A DNA stretch of 64,000 bases from Metellina segmentata (lineage: Eukaryota; Arthropoda; Arachnida; Araneae; Tetragnathidae). Position numbers and translations under genes: made by a program. Shown here one piece after another: positions 24,401 through 39,400 of the stretch (positions are counted from its first letter, which is position 1; each line of letters begins with the position of its first letter). The stretch is taken from the NCBI GenBank assembly GCA_947359465.1, contig OX375874.1:95799172-95863171 (forward strand), read 5' to 3'. The notes beneath the pieces were generated by a model. That model saw only the letters and a program-made list of their open reading frames with translations, ran no database searches and was not told the origin of the DNA.

Positions 24401-27400
24401 ACAGGTGCATACATTTTGGAGGAAGATACTGGTTTATGACATCTTGTGTTCTACGAAGCATAAACAATGTTGACATCATATTTAGCTCATCACTCTTTTC
24501 TTCTCCAATTTGTTTTTCTTCTTCTGTACATTCTTGATCTCTGGATTGTATGATTGGCTTTTCGAATGATCGGCGAAAACTTTGAATTGAACCTTAAACA
24601 AATTGAGACATTGCAGTGTGGTAGAAAATTTTAACAAATTTAAAATTTCTGAAAAAAGAATTTTACGTTTTTATTACAAAGTTTACTTGTATTCAAATTT
24701 TAGTGAAACGTATAAATACAAAATACTGAGCTTACCACTTTTTGAATTAAAATTTCTAAAGGATTTTGTAATATGATGTAAGATGAGATGAGACAGAAGA
24801 CAGGCAAGATCATATTCCAACCTCATTTCACACTTTTTCTCTCTGGTTATATTTATATATTTTCTCATAATGAATATTTCTTTTCAAATATGAAATATTT
24901 TTTTCCCCCAAATTCTTAAGGATTTCCAGATACTTTGTACTAAAACATACATGCCAAGGAAGGGAGACAAAAAATACACTACAGGGCACAAAGCTATTAT
25001 AATGTGACTTCATTAGTTAGAATTTTTAATAAAATCCACCTCTGTTATTTGAGTACTGCAGACAGCAGTTACTTAACACCAGTCTCGTGTAGTAATCAAG
25101 TTTCAAACGGCTGATGTAATGAGATTTTGACCATTTTAGAGATTATTATGTTGATGGTCACAGTACTTAACCAGTAGAACTAAAAGGGACACCTAAATCG
25201 GTCTGGATACTGTAATGAGTCATTTAACTCAGTTTTGATATCAGGCAAGACTGCATTAAATCATTATAAAATAATTATTCAATAAAATTGCAACCATCAT
25301 GTACAGGAAAAATGTTTCTTATATTATTTTATTTTTAAATTTACTAGTTCACAAGTAGAAAATCAAACTGAATATTCATTTCACAGTTGATTTTGTGTCA
25401 ATTAAAAAGAGGAAATTTTGTTATTAAAAATTATAAGTGCAGCAATATATTACATAATAAAACTGGAATATATTTCAAAATAAACAATACAATTAGCTAC
25501 ACAAAAATTTAAAATGATCTAGTTGGAATAATTCATTTGATCCAAAAAATATATTTGCAAATCTAATTGCTAAATAAAAGTATGAAACAAAAATATACTG
25601 TTCCTCACTTATAAAATCAAAAATTTTAAAATCGATAGTAATTATGATAAAGCTATATGACATAATTTACCTAATGCTCCTGGGTTTACAAAATCAACTA
25701 TTGAAAAGTATTCAGCTAAATCATTCTGTATTGGTGTACCCGTCAATAGAATTCTTTTTGTGGTAGAAAGGCAGTTGATAACCTAATGAAACAATGCATT
25801 ATTCATTTTTATTTAAATAAAGGAATTCAAAGAGTATTTATACAGAGAACCAAGTTAAATGTAAACACTAAACTTACATTTGAAATTTTTATGTTAATAT
25901 TCTTGATACGATGGCCTTCATCACATACCACAAGATCAAAAGAAACACAAGATAATAGGCTGGCAGAACGAAGAAACATTTCATAGGAAATTATAAGAAC
26001 TGCTTTTGGTATCTTGATGAAATCCTACAAAAATAATTTGTTTAAGATCTTATAATTACAACAAAATTCTGAAGTTCAAACTTTAGTATGACAATTTACG
26101 TACTTTTATGGTATTCTTCTTGTCCACAGAAAACACAGATAATCTTGATTGTCCCAGCCATTTATGAAATTCTTTTTTCCAATTCTACAGTAGGAAAGAC
26201 AAGAATTAATAGTGAAATGATATGTCCACAATGTTATTTATTTGTTAAGATTTCTTACTTTATAAAATAAAATATTTATGAACACAATCTTACTGTTACT
26301 AAGCTACTTGGAGAGATAACTATTATTTTTTTCAGCACAGGGATCCCACCATATGGACCTTGTTTGTAAAGAGTCCTAATGAAACAGGAAAAAAAATCCT
26401 AATTATTTACGTAAATTTGGTAGATTGGCTTTAATAATGTTTCAACCTAAATATCAGGTTGGCAAATAACTTCGTTCGGTTTTTCTATGGAGCAGAATAT
26501 CTCCAATCCACAATCTCTATTGCACAGTGCAAACGCACAACTAGCTCACATGACATGCGATGTCAATGGCATGAAATTTGCATATGTACGCCGGGTAACT
26601 GAGATTATTGTGCGAGCTGCGTACTTGTAAACATAGAAGGAAAAAAAAGTTCCTTTTACCCACATTTTATTTTTTCCCCAAAAAAGATAAAAAGGCAGAA
26701 GAAAAGCATAGAAAGATTTGCAATGTGTATGGAAACGATGTCTTAACGGAATGTGTGTGTCAAAAGTGGTTCACCAAGTTTCGTTCCTGTGATTTTGAAC
26801 TCGGTGATATGTCCCGTTCTAGTCGCGCAACAGAGATTGACCCAGCTGTAATAACATAGCACCCTCAGATTATCACCTATTCCAATCGCTACAGAATTCT
26901 TTGAGCAGTATAAAGTTGGCTAACGATGAGGATGTAAAAAACTTCTTAATCAGTTTTTCGCCAGTAAATTTCAGATGTTTTATGAATATGGTAGAGAGTT
27001 GAAGTTGGTAGAGAGAGGGTGGTTTATCAAGTTGGTGGTTTATGAAGTTGGTAGAGAGATAGTAAGAAGTCATGGAAAACAACAGATAATGCATAATTGA
27101 TTAGTAAGTATTTTCTGTGTTGGAGAAATTGTATTTTATACCACTAAAAAAAATGGACTTATTTGCCAACCCAATAGTATCAAACTTAGATTGACATTCT
27201 TAGCCAAATACAAGAAAATACTGGTTTGCAACAAGATACAACTAAACTAATTCCAATATTCAAAGTAAAATATGTTACCATATGAGAGCAATGCACTGCA
27301 AAGTTTTTCCTAAACCCATTTCATCCCTAAAAAAAAGGAGTAAAGAGTAATATCACTGAAGATAAATTTTAGCTATTATACTTTTACTCAATAAAATTTA

Positions 27401-30400
27401 AAAGAAAAACATCAGTATCGTTTGATCAGAATACATTAAATTGTCTAAAATTGTAATACTAAACTTAAAAGTATAATTAAACAGTAATGCTGTTTATTAA
27501 GAACAATAAATTACAGTGCTTTCTAAAAACAAGCTTTGTAAAGTAACACAAAAAAAAACCTGAACCATTTCTCTTTATTTGAACAATTTTAACAGTAGAG
27601 AAAATTCAAAGATGGCGTTTGGCAGGAAATAAACATCTTCTATACATTCAAATTAATAAAATTATTTGCATACGGGGCTGTCTTTATATTAAGTTGCACC
27701 AACTTCATAATTTTCAATAGGAACCCCCTACTTTGACGCAATTTTAAATTTATATAAAAATTTCAACTTCAGATATCAAATTTTATGTCATTAGGTCTTA
27801 CTGTTTTGAAGTTATGAGTACAAAAAGAATGGAGCTCCAAATGTTAAATAAATTTTTTACACTTTTATGCATATCTCCATAAATAATATTTCTATAGCAC
27901 TAAATCTTGTTCCAAGCAAAACTGATGTTGGACCATCAGGAACTTACAACGAGAAACACCCCAAATATTTGGTATATATCTTAGACCCTGAATTTACAAG
28001 CAACAAACATGTAGAACATATTGACTTGAAGGCTAGAAAACGACTAAACATTCTGAAATATATCGCAGGAAAAGATTGGGGTGCTGATGCGACTACCCTT
28101 AGAACTTCTTATCTGGCACTCATCAGACCTATTCTTGAGTACGGTTTCCCAATTTATTGCTGTGCCTCCGATTCTAATCTCAAAAAATTATAGAATGTCC
28201 AGTTAAGCGCTGCTCACAGCATAACTGGGCTAAAGCGCAGATGCCCTTCAGAAATAGTCCTTTTTGAAGCTGATTTGAAACCCCTTCAAATTAGAAAGTA
28301 AGCTAATCTTGTGAAGTACTACAACAAACTTTCCAGCCCCCCCCCCCCCCCTCTACAACAAATTTTCAAAATACTTAAATAACTGGACCAACCACCAAAG
28401 ACTAAAGAAAAACAGCCCTTTTAGTCAAGTTTGGTCTCAACAATTAATTAGTGATAATGTGGAGTCGTATTCTCTTCATGGTAGTATGAATCCAACGGAA
28501 GTGCTACCCAGGGTTCACTTTCACTATAACCTCTCCACTCCTGTCAATAAGAAGGATTTTGTAACAGATCATCTAAGACAGGGATGGGCAAACTTTTTCG
28601 GTCGCGGGCCAAAAATAGAAAAAAAAAAGTTTGTCGGGCCAAGATAAATTTTTCTAAAATTTTAAAAACAATATACAAGTATTACAATTTAAATATGTTA
28701 ATGAGATGAATGAAATTGCGATTTCATTTTTAAAAGTTACTTATATTGAGGTTCGAAGTGAGATGTACTGGTTCTAAGGAACGAGGCTAAATGCTCATCT
28801 GTCAGTCTACTTCTGAAATAATCCTTCCTAAGGTTCATAGTTGAAAACACTTGTTCACATATATAAGATGGAGCAAACATAGCACTGATTTTCTGGGCGT
28901 GAGATATTAAATTTGGGAAACTTACTTTTGATAATGATTTGTAAAACTCTAACTTTGGCATGCATATTGGATTCTCATATGTCTGCTCCCCGAGAAAGAG
29001 ATAACGCTTGTTGGTGCCAGTCTACAGCTATAGCTAACAAAGAACTTCCGCTTTTAACACTTTACCGATTGAAAGCTGTTTGTGCTTGCTATTTCTGTCG
29101 ATTTCTGTTTTGTAGAACAAAAATAGAGAAAGTAAAAAAAATCATCTGTCCTTTGAAAAAAAGGAAGAAAAAAAATAATATTTAAACAAAGTAGAAAAGG
29201 AGAAGGATATATAATATATAAATCATATTTTCTTTTAATTTCCGTCGGACCGGCAAATTAAAATTCTAACCGTGGGCCGGATAAAACCTTCCGGCGGGCC
29301 GGAGTTTGCCCATCCCTGATCTAAGACAATTGGGCTTAGCAATCATAAATAAAATACCTAAGAGTGACATTAAGATTTTTATTGACAGTAGTAAAATTGG
29401 CGAACTGGCAGGTAGTGGCATCTACATTGAAACTCCCCAGCAGCAGATAACTCTTTCTTAACGAAACCCAGACTTCCGTTCGGTTTTCAGAAGTGAATTA
29501 ATTGCAATCGATATAGGACTTCAGACTATCCTAAGTAAAAACAATTTTGGCTTTGGCGCTCTCTGGATCTTGAGTGACAGTCTCAGCTCGATTCAACACC
29601 TTAATAATTGGACCTTCATAGGGGACAAAGTAAGCATCTCTGTCCTGCAAAAGTTGAGGCTCATATCACTGCTTCATGACATCCACATCCAGTGGATTCC
29701 ATCTCACATGGATCTTTTTGGTAATGAAGTAGCTAACCCTCTCTCTTCTGAACTCACCTATTTGGAACTTTTTTCTCGGAAAAAATCCCAAAACAAAGAG
29801 GAATGGTAGGTACCTCCCTCCCACCATTGGTTTATGGGTGGTAAGCCGGTGTTGTTTCTAGCCCTTTCGTGTGATAGATAGTCCCAGACTAGCCTCTCGT
29901 GTCTTGCTAGCGGCCACATGAAATGTCTTTCATGTTTTGAGGGCAAGAAACTCTACGCTTCATGCTCAAGGTGCCACACACACCAGGCTTCAGCTGCGCA
30001 CATCCTGGATTGCATGGACCTCTCTTGGGAGGATATATATTCATCTCCTCTTCTTGTGATCGACTTTCTCTGTGTCAACGGATTCTTGGACCTAGTCTGA
30101 CTTCGTCAGACCATTTTGGAGGATAAGAAACAACACCATGTAACTGTTAAACAACCCAAGCAAAATCCACCTAATATTTTATTTAAAAAAGTTTTTAGTA
30201 CACAATAATACTTATTAAATTAACGTTTGAAAAAATTATGAATTGGAACCTTAATATATTTTGGTAGGAATCAATTTAGAAGCCATGCAAAATTTCAGCT
30301 CATTCCGATAATTAGTTTGAACTACATTAAATCTTGGACGAACCTCGAATAATAATTTTCGAATTGTTTGCACTGGAATAGTAAATAGAATAAAGTATTT

Positions 30401-33400
30401 CTCAAATCGTTTGCACTTGCGTGGTAAATATAATTCTTGGATCACTGAAAAAATAGATTTGAAATACAGTTCAAATTTGAAATTGGGGTAGCGATAACTA
30501 CAATTAATCTCAATCACTTAATTCAAATATTGATAACAAAATTTAGAACATACAAAGATCAATGTCACTAATAATAATTTTATAAGATTAATAACTTACG
30601 CTAGAATAACTCCTTGACCAAAATCATGCTGAAATCCTAATATACATTTATACATGAAAATAATTCCATCCTTTTGGTGAGGCCTCAAATTTCTCACTAG
30701 AAATGAATCCACTTTGACATCAGTTACTGGCAAACCTTTTTTATTATACATTCTCTGATTCATAAAAAACACAAAAATGTTATTAACACAAATTTTATAT
30801 AAAATTATTGGGTCATCTGGAAAGTGCTGCACATTTTATAAGGTAAACACCAATGAAGCAGAATAAAAACATAAGAAAATCTTATTGAATGAATCACATA
30901 AGCCCCATTTTGTTCTGTCTTTTTGTCATTGTTCTGACAGCTGTAAAATTCCTTTTTAAAAAAATCATTAGGCTTATTTGTAAAGAAGTTATCAAGGTGA
31001 TGTTTGCAGTCTGAAAAGAATTGAACTCCAGGCCCTTCAAAGAATTTTGAAGCGACCTGAAGAAGTGAAAATCTGAGAGAGCAAGGTCAGGTGAATATGG
31101 GGGGGGGCGATACAAAACATCCTAGCCCTACTCAATAAGTCTTAGTCTGACATTCAGCGAAATGTGGGGCCGAGCATTGTCATGCTGGAAGACAATACCT
31201 CGACGATTGGTCAGCTCTGGCCTCTTTGCTTTGATTTCTGCTTTTAATACTGCCATTTGAGAACAGAATTTTTCCGAATTAATTGTCTGATTTTGTGGCA
31301 ACAATTAATAATAAACAATTCCTTTGAAGTCCCACCATACAGAAACCATTACATTTCCATGGACATGGTCGTCCAGAGCAGGCATCATCTTCGAGGCTGA
31401 AATTTCCATGCTTAAATTTAACAAACCACCTTTGAACTGGGGCCTCAGAAATATCAATATGTCCATATACAGCACACATTTTACGAGCAGTCTGACTAGC
31501 ATTTTTCCCTTTCGTAAAATAATAGAGCATAATATGACGAAAATGAACTTTCTGGTTCTCCATTCTTAGCATGGCAGTGAAACAAAAATTATGCCACATC
31601 ACATGCTATAATTATGCAGTGTAAGCAGAAAAGACTGAATTTAAGCATCTGCTTCGATCAAGGTCACTACTTATCAGTGGTAGCAAAATAATAACAAAGC
31701 TAGCTTTGATTTGAAAACGCTCAGAACTTTCCAGATGACCCAATAAATTAATAACAAATTTAGACAAAAACGGGTACTCACACAAATATATTTAAATGAA
31801 AAAATTAATTCAGTTTACATATTTTTCACTTTTATTAACAAAAAAATAGTTTTAACAAACAGTAGCACCTCCATTGTCAATATATAGGATAGTTTTAGAG
31901 GACATGGAAAATATATGTGTTAAGATAAGAGGAGCAGTGATGTGGAAAAAATGCCTTTATTGGGGTACAAATTTCAATATTTTAATAACACAATTTAAAT
32001 ACAAAATTGAAAAAATAATTATACTTTGAAACAAAAATCATTTCTCCGTTCAAGCTTTAGTTACCCAATTATTTTTATCAATTTAGTTTAACTTTTATAC
32101 ATTTTTTAAATTTCAAACAAATTTACAAAAATCTTTTTAAGATAATGTAGGTGATTTAGTTTTCACATAGGGGTTTGGATACATATCTTCTTGTAATTCT
32201 AATATCTCATCAAGGATCAAAACAATTTTAGATAGTCGGGGGAAATATTTTGTGCATATGGAAGCTGACGATGCTCAAGCAAACAAGCTCATAATGAATT
32301 AAACATTTAACTATTTGACCCAGTCTTCAGACTCTGTCTTTTATTCTTTTGACTAATGTGCAATTTTCAAATATTGATACTGGGTCTTTTGTATCAGGTA
32401 ATTAGTGTTATTATAATTTAGTGTTGCACAGCATAATTCTTGTCATAGCTTAGCCAAACTATATCAGGACTTTTTACAAAAAAATAAACTATAACAAATG
32501 TATAAGTACATAATTTAAAAAAAAATACTGGTTTGCAAAAAGGTACAACTAATCTTTTAAACCAAAGGGTTGAAGAGCTTAAGTGAAACAATATACACCT
32601 TATACAAATATGAAAAAATATTCCTAAATATGTTAAAAATAAGTATATGAAAAAAATCACCTGATGTTCTTCAGTAGGAAGAGGCAAGATCAATGAACTA
32701 GTTTCATTCACTGTTTCAAGTTTACTTTCTTGAACAGGGATCTTGAATTTCAAAGGAAGGGAATGAAATTTTCTGACTAAGATTTAAGAAATGTTTTGTA
32801 TAAGGATGAAGTTATGATTATATTAAAATACTGATAAGTTTTTAAGGTAAGGAAAAACAAGAAATAAATTAAAACATGAAATTTTTCACTTCTAGATGAA
32901 CTGCAATTAAAAAATAAATTACGAAACCTATATTTTACATAAAGCTTATTCATTCTGTAGATTCTGGATTAATCATTTATGTAAAATGAAGCAAGACAAG
33001 ACAAATGAATACCACCAAGACTCAATTTTCTTTTTTCATTGATACATAAGCTGGATAAATAATGAATGAAAATGTAAAACTCCTCATCCCCATCCAAATG
33101 CTTCTAGTAAAGTTAATATACTCACAGAAATAAAATTTTTTAGGATATTCAGCTGAACTAGTCTAAAAGTACTCATGACCATTCTTTCAGACTTCAGAGT
33201 AATTCGTAGAACTAATGTTTAGGTCCCATTCCACAGGAGTCTGAATTAGAGAATGATGGTTCAAAGAAAACTATTATTGCTCATAATCTTTCAGGATCAA
33301 GATTTCTTTGACACATCAACCTTATCCTAGAAATTCAGAGAATGCAATAGTAATCTGATTCTAGATATATAGCTTTTTAGGTGATTTTTGATATTAATCA

Positions 33401-36400
33401 TATTGTTCTGGGTTCTATAATTAAATGTTTGTTCAGACATTCCTCCCTAGTTTTGCAATCTTATTTAGTTTCATTTTTACAACGCATTACAAACGGCATA
33501 TCAGCAAGCTTCTGGTGCCAAAAAATCCTTACCCTAGACTTCAACATAAAACAAATCCTTAACATGCTTTCTATTAGTGCATGAATCATCAACACCAGAA
33601 CAAGGGTAGGCTGGGGGCTTCCTCTAGACGGGAAAATGAAACATCACATTTTCATAACAACTTCAAATGGCAGACCAATTAACAAAACATGGGTCTGAAA
33701 CACCATTTATTGGACCAGAACCTGTTTTGGGTCTGCTACACAATGTGGTTAGAGGGACTATAAGGGATTTGCTCCTTGCTGAGTCCTACCATGCATGGCT
33801 TCAATCTAATAATCAAAGACTGGGGGCAAGCCAAAGAGCTCAATCATCAGTCTCCTAGGGATAGATCAAGGGAGCTGCTGAATTTGGGTAGGAAAGAAAT
33901 TAGGATAGCTATTGGCCAACTAACTGGCCACTGTACCCTGAATAGATACCTCAACATTATGGGTGTTATGGATGACCCAATTTGTAGAGGTTGTCGGATT
34001 GTAAAGGAGAGTTCTGTACACGTTCTATGTGAATGAAACCATTACTCTGCACAACGATTTGAATATCTGGGATACCACTGTATCGAACCCTGGGAACTGT
34101 CAAACATACCAATCAGGTACATGCTGAAATTTATTTCGGCAAATTGTAATCCACAGACAGGTAATCTGAGGTCACCCCAAAAAATTATTACAACAATGTA
34201 AAGAAATGTCTAGTACAAAAATGTCAGTTTAACCAAAGAACGATAGCACCAGGAAACAACACTGTATTTATCCTTTGACAGGTTAACCTGTTTAAATGGT
34301 CCCATTTAGTCAGTAAGTGAATTTAGTATTTAAGCTGTTACAACACTGCTTTAAAGCATAAGCTTTGAGCTCTCAAAATTATAGTTTTCTATGGGTTCTG
34401 TTTGCTAAGTATATATAAAAAAAATTTTATTTTTAGTTTGTCTGCAAACGAAAATATTTTGTAAATTGAAAGCATATGAATAAAACTTTTTGTCATTTTA
34501 GTATGCTTTAAGTGAACAAAATCAGGGCCCTGTTCATAACTATTTTTGTCAATAAGCAGTTCTGTTCAGGACTGACTTTAAAAAAAAATCAAACTTAGAA
34601 TAGTATTCAGAAATAAAATATTTACATTGCTTTTACTCATTGCTTGTCTACAACCTGAGGTTATTATTATCTTTAGCTCTCATCGTATTTGTAAAACAAA
34701 TTATTTATACTTTGTTGTAATGTTAGTTCTGTAAACATATGATGTGTGTAAAGATTAAAAGAAAAATAAGTTGAAGCTGAGTCTTAAGAAGTAAATTATT
34801 TAGAATATAATATTCAAATTTTAACTGGAATATAATATTTGAAGACCTGAATGAAAGTTTTCAACGAATCAGTAAGTAGTAAAGTTGCATTTGTTTTTAA
34901 TTTTGAAGTTCAATTTTTTTTTAAATTCAAACTAATGAAATTTGATTTGGTCAATAGATCCGAGATTAGGTTATTTTCACAAGCCTAAATGCAACTGATT
35001 GTGTAAATTCCCAACAAAGTAGAACAATGGCAGATATGTTAATTTCCTTGTTTTTGTCATATTTTAAGTTCCAACAGAACTTTAATTCCTGTTTTGTTTG
35101 ACTAATGTAGCACACACTACATGGCATTCTCCATCTGTTGGTATTTTGAATTGGATTCTTAACTAATATAACTCGGTCTTTGTTGTGAAAAACTTGAAAA
35201 TCAAATCATCTGAGGATTTATGCAATGCCATAAATTAAGTATGGAATGAAAGTATGAAATGAGATTGGATTTCTGTGATTGATTGAATTTAGGTAAACAG
35301 GTGGAGGTTGATTAATAACATGGAAAGCCTGGTCAATACAGTAGGGATTTCCAGTCCAAGGCTGTAATGTAACAAATTAAGCAATAATTGTAGAGACTAC
35401 CAGAACACAAATTGACTTGAAAAACAAGTATAGAATGCTGCTACTTTTTGCTTTTGTGAGTGACACAACTTAAAATGAGGGGAAGTATGAACAGCAAATT
35501 GTTTCGAGCAAAATTAGTGGAAAAACTAATGGCTTTCCATGTTATTAATCAGTATTACCAGTGTATCCAGAAAAGATAAGGTTTTCTGATTCATAACTGA
35601 ACTGAATAAACTTGTCAAGAATATAACCCACAGTTAGAAGGTATAAAACCAGCAATTGAACTGAATGTGCTAAAATAAATTGGTTTTAAAATAATGCACC
35701 ATCAAAGGACTATCCAGTCACAAATTTAATTGGTATCCATCCAATAGTTATTTAATTTGAGTTCAAACATTTTAAAATATTAAAAATAAACCCAAAATGA
35801 AATATTCCTTAATGCTGTTTTCTAAAGTACCTACTATTCTTGCTTGATTAATACTGCAAAAACATAAATTTTTTTTATTCAAATCTAAATTTATATTTTT
35901 AAAAACTTAGGAACACCAAAACTACTTTTTGATTTACCCTTGACTAAAATAAAACTAACAAAAACAAGACTTGAAAACCATAAAATTATTTTTATTTATC
36001 ACAATTGATAGCATTAAAGAAATAAAAATACTGTTACAGATTGAAACAAAGTTAGCTATTAAATCAATTCTGGAAAAAGAATACACAAAAAATCTTGCAT
36101 GTAAATGCAGCATGAAAATAATAAACAAATATATTAGTATATAGTTTATTTCTGAGAAATTGCACACCACTGTTGATTGCAATTTAAAATGCAGAGAACA
36201 TGAATTTCTGACATTATTACATTTTATCTCAGAAGACTATTACACAAATTGTAATCTTTAGCTTTAAAATTACTCTTTATCAAACAGAAGGGGTGGCACG
36301 AAACACTTACTACTTTCATCACAAATGATTTAACAGCATTGATACAAGTGTGAGGATCAACTCTAATTATCCTGTAAAGCAAACTTGCTAACATGCTTCA

Positions 36401-39400
36401 TGCCTACGTCTATAACATTTTTCTATACCTTCAATCATGACATAGGTATCTGAACTTTGCTTTTTATTCGAAGGAATTTCTTAAGTTTAAAAGAAAATTT
36501 CCCTAATTTTTTAACTAACCTCCTCATAGAAAATGTGTTACATTTTATAGAAAAGTCCTTTCAAAATAACTGAGGACTCATTGTGAGGTTGAAATTGATA
36601 AATATGCTAAAACTGGTCTTTCATAATTTCATAACAAATTAATTAAAGAAAAATGATTAAATGGGATTTGTTGCACTTTAAGTTAAATTTTTCTTCTAAT
36701 TTTTTAGTTAAGTTCTAAAATCAACTATCAGAAACATTAGAAACAAACAATTTGTATCAATTGGCAAGAATGGTAAGATCAGAATAATGTCATGGGTGGT
36801 TGGGTTTTATGGTGAGGGCCCAATTTGCAGGGTGCAAGGGCCATGTTTGATCAAAAGTAATATTTTGTTTAAAAAATATTAATGCTATCAAAATTGCTAG
36901 CAAGAAAAGATATTTTTCATTCAGAACATCAATTTCTGGAATATGTATTTAATCTTAAGTTTATAACTGTAAATGGGCTTTAGAAACTTTCAATGACTGG
37001 AATATAAAACATTCAATATCTGAACAATTAAATTAAAAATATCATGAAAAGGACACAAAGAAGCAAAGGAAAAACTTGATACCAAGCAGATATTAGTCAC
37101 ATTATTGGACTAAAAACGATTTACATCCTTTAATTTTTATGGCTTTGAAATATATTCTGCATAGCAATAAAGAGAAGCTTCTATGAAATTTTTAGTTAAA
37201 TAAGAAACCAACTTTTTGGTGCACATTTAAAATAACAGGGGAGAAACATCATTGAATTTATACAATATTTACAAAATAGTGGCATGGATTGTTGCTAAAC
37301 GTAAGATAAAAAATTCAATTATAATACAAAAGAGTAATATAGTATTGAGTTACATTACATACTAGCTTGCTTATGGTTGTTACTGGGCATGTTATCACTT
37401 TCAGGTGGATTGACATTTTCTGTTACATTGCTTTCAGATGGAATGGAATATTGTATCTGAAATATAAAGAATTGTTATGTGCAAGTAACACATCATACCA
37501 ACCATCCAAAAACCAGGAAAAACCCGATGCTTTATGCTCCACACACACCCCTCTCATCACAGAGTGAAAAAGGACTTCATTTCCTTCAATGGCGTCCACA
37601 TTTGTGATCATAGGGAATCAATCAGATATTAACAACATCACCATGAGCGTTGAATCACACGGAGGCTTTAAATAGCCTGGCGTTAAGAAAAACTCTCTTT
37701 CCCCCACTTTTGCAGATAGTGACGTACAGGGTTTTCTCGCTTCTTTTCTTTTATGGCGTCCCCGACCATGATCTCCATTTAAAAAATTTGCTTTGTTCAG
37801 AACGATAAAGATTTCCTTTCCCTTTTAATTTTTTTTTGTCTAAACTCATGTATAGTATCTCTTCGACAAAAACGTCCGTACTGTGCACTTCAATATTTTA
37901 ACAACTTAATTCTCACTTCGCAGCGACAATTTTTTCATTGCGTCCAAATCTGTCGGCGTCACTTTTATCTATGCTTGTTTTCTTGTGTGTATTGTATTTA
38001 CTTTTAATTGAAGTACTATTTACTAAATATCTGTTTAAATGCCTAAATAAAATGTTTTGTTAACTTTTAATTTTGAGTTTCTGTCTTTATCATTTACATT
38101 ACAAGTGTTGAGAACACCGTCTTTTATCTTCAACGTTAAAAAAACGTTTTTATCAAAGATATCAACGTCTCTCATCTTATAATTGATTATGAGCAGGGAT
38201 CAGATTTACTAAATTTAATCAAAATTCCACTATACGATTACTGTTTCAATTGCTGTGGTGTAATACACAAACCTTCCTTTTTAGATTAATACTGAGCAAT
38301 CAATCTTTTTCAAAATAAAGACCCAACAGAATCAAATTTATACATAAAAACTGTGTAAAAAGATCAAACATAGTAAACCAACTAGCTGTTTGTTATAATA
38401 CATATTTTTCAATTATATATTTAAATCAAACAAAGCAAGTTCAAACAATAATAATATTTCTAGAGTAAAAAACTGATCACAGCAGTAAAATTGTATATTG
38501 AAATGGAACTTTATTACGAAATTTAGACAATATGTGTTTATCTTTTAAAATAACTACCATTATGCCTCAAGTTCCACAAATTATTGTATAAGAAATAATT
38601 AAACCATACCTCACATTCTTTTCCGCCTATGTAGAACTTACTGCCTTCTTCAAGAATTTCTATTTCTTTTAATTTATATCCAATGCCTCTTTCAATTCTT
38701 TAAGAGAAATAATAGTTATTTAACATTTTCCAAATTATCAGAACACAACAGCATATTTTAAATAACTTTGTTTTTGCAATTTTAAAATAAAAGCAACACA
38801 TATAATGTGCATGATTTCATGGGACAATATTTATTCAAAAAAAAATTATTAACTGAAAGAAACAAAAAATATGAAATCAATAAAGCATTCATAGCAAATA
38901 AGACAAAAAAATTAAATTGTTATTTCTGCTAAAAAATTAAAATATTCAAAAAGATAAAACATTTATGTTTGAATGTCGTATATATTAGTGCAAATATTTT
39001 TGAGTGGCTACGTAACTAGAAGCTTTATTAGCTAGAACAATATTATAGTTGAATTGAAAGATTTCAATGTTTTTGAATTCATATTTTGATTTATTAGTTT
39101 TTTAAGTGTTTAATATGTCAACATTTAAAGTTTCTCATTTTTGATAAACAATTCAAACAGAAGTTTTCCATTTCACAGTTATTAACACAGGTACCCACTA
39201 AATTAAAACATGTTGTTGTGCGTGGCAAAATATATTTTACTCAGTCAAAAGTATACATTTCATACTTTTCATGCCCTTCCAACTCTGTGAATATCCTAAA
39301 TTTGTTTAGATATAATCTTTCATCCTATACTAGATGGTTATTCATAGGATTAGCTTTTTTATAAGCAAGATGAATGATTTTTAATTGAGCTTAACAATGA

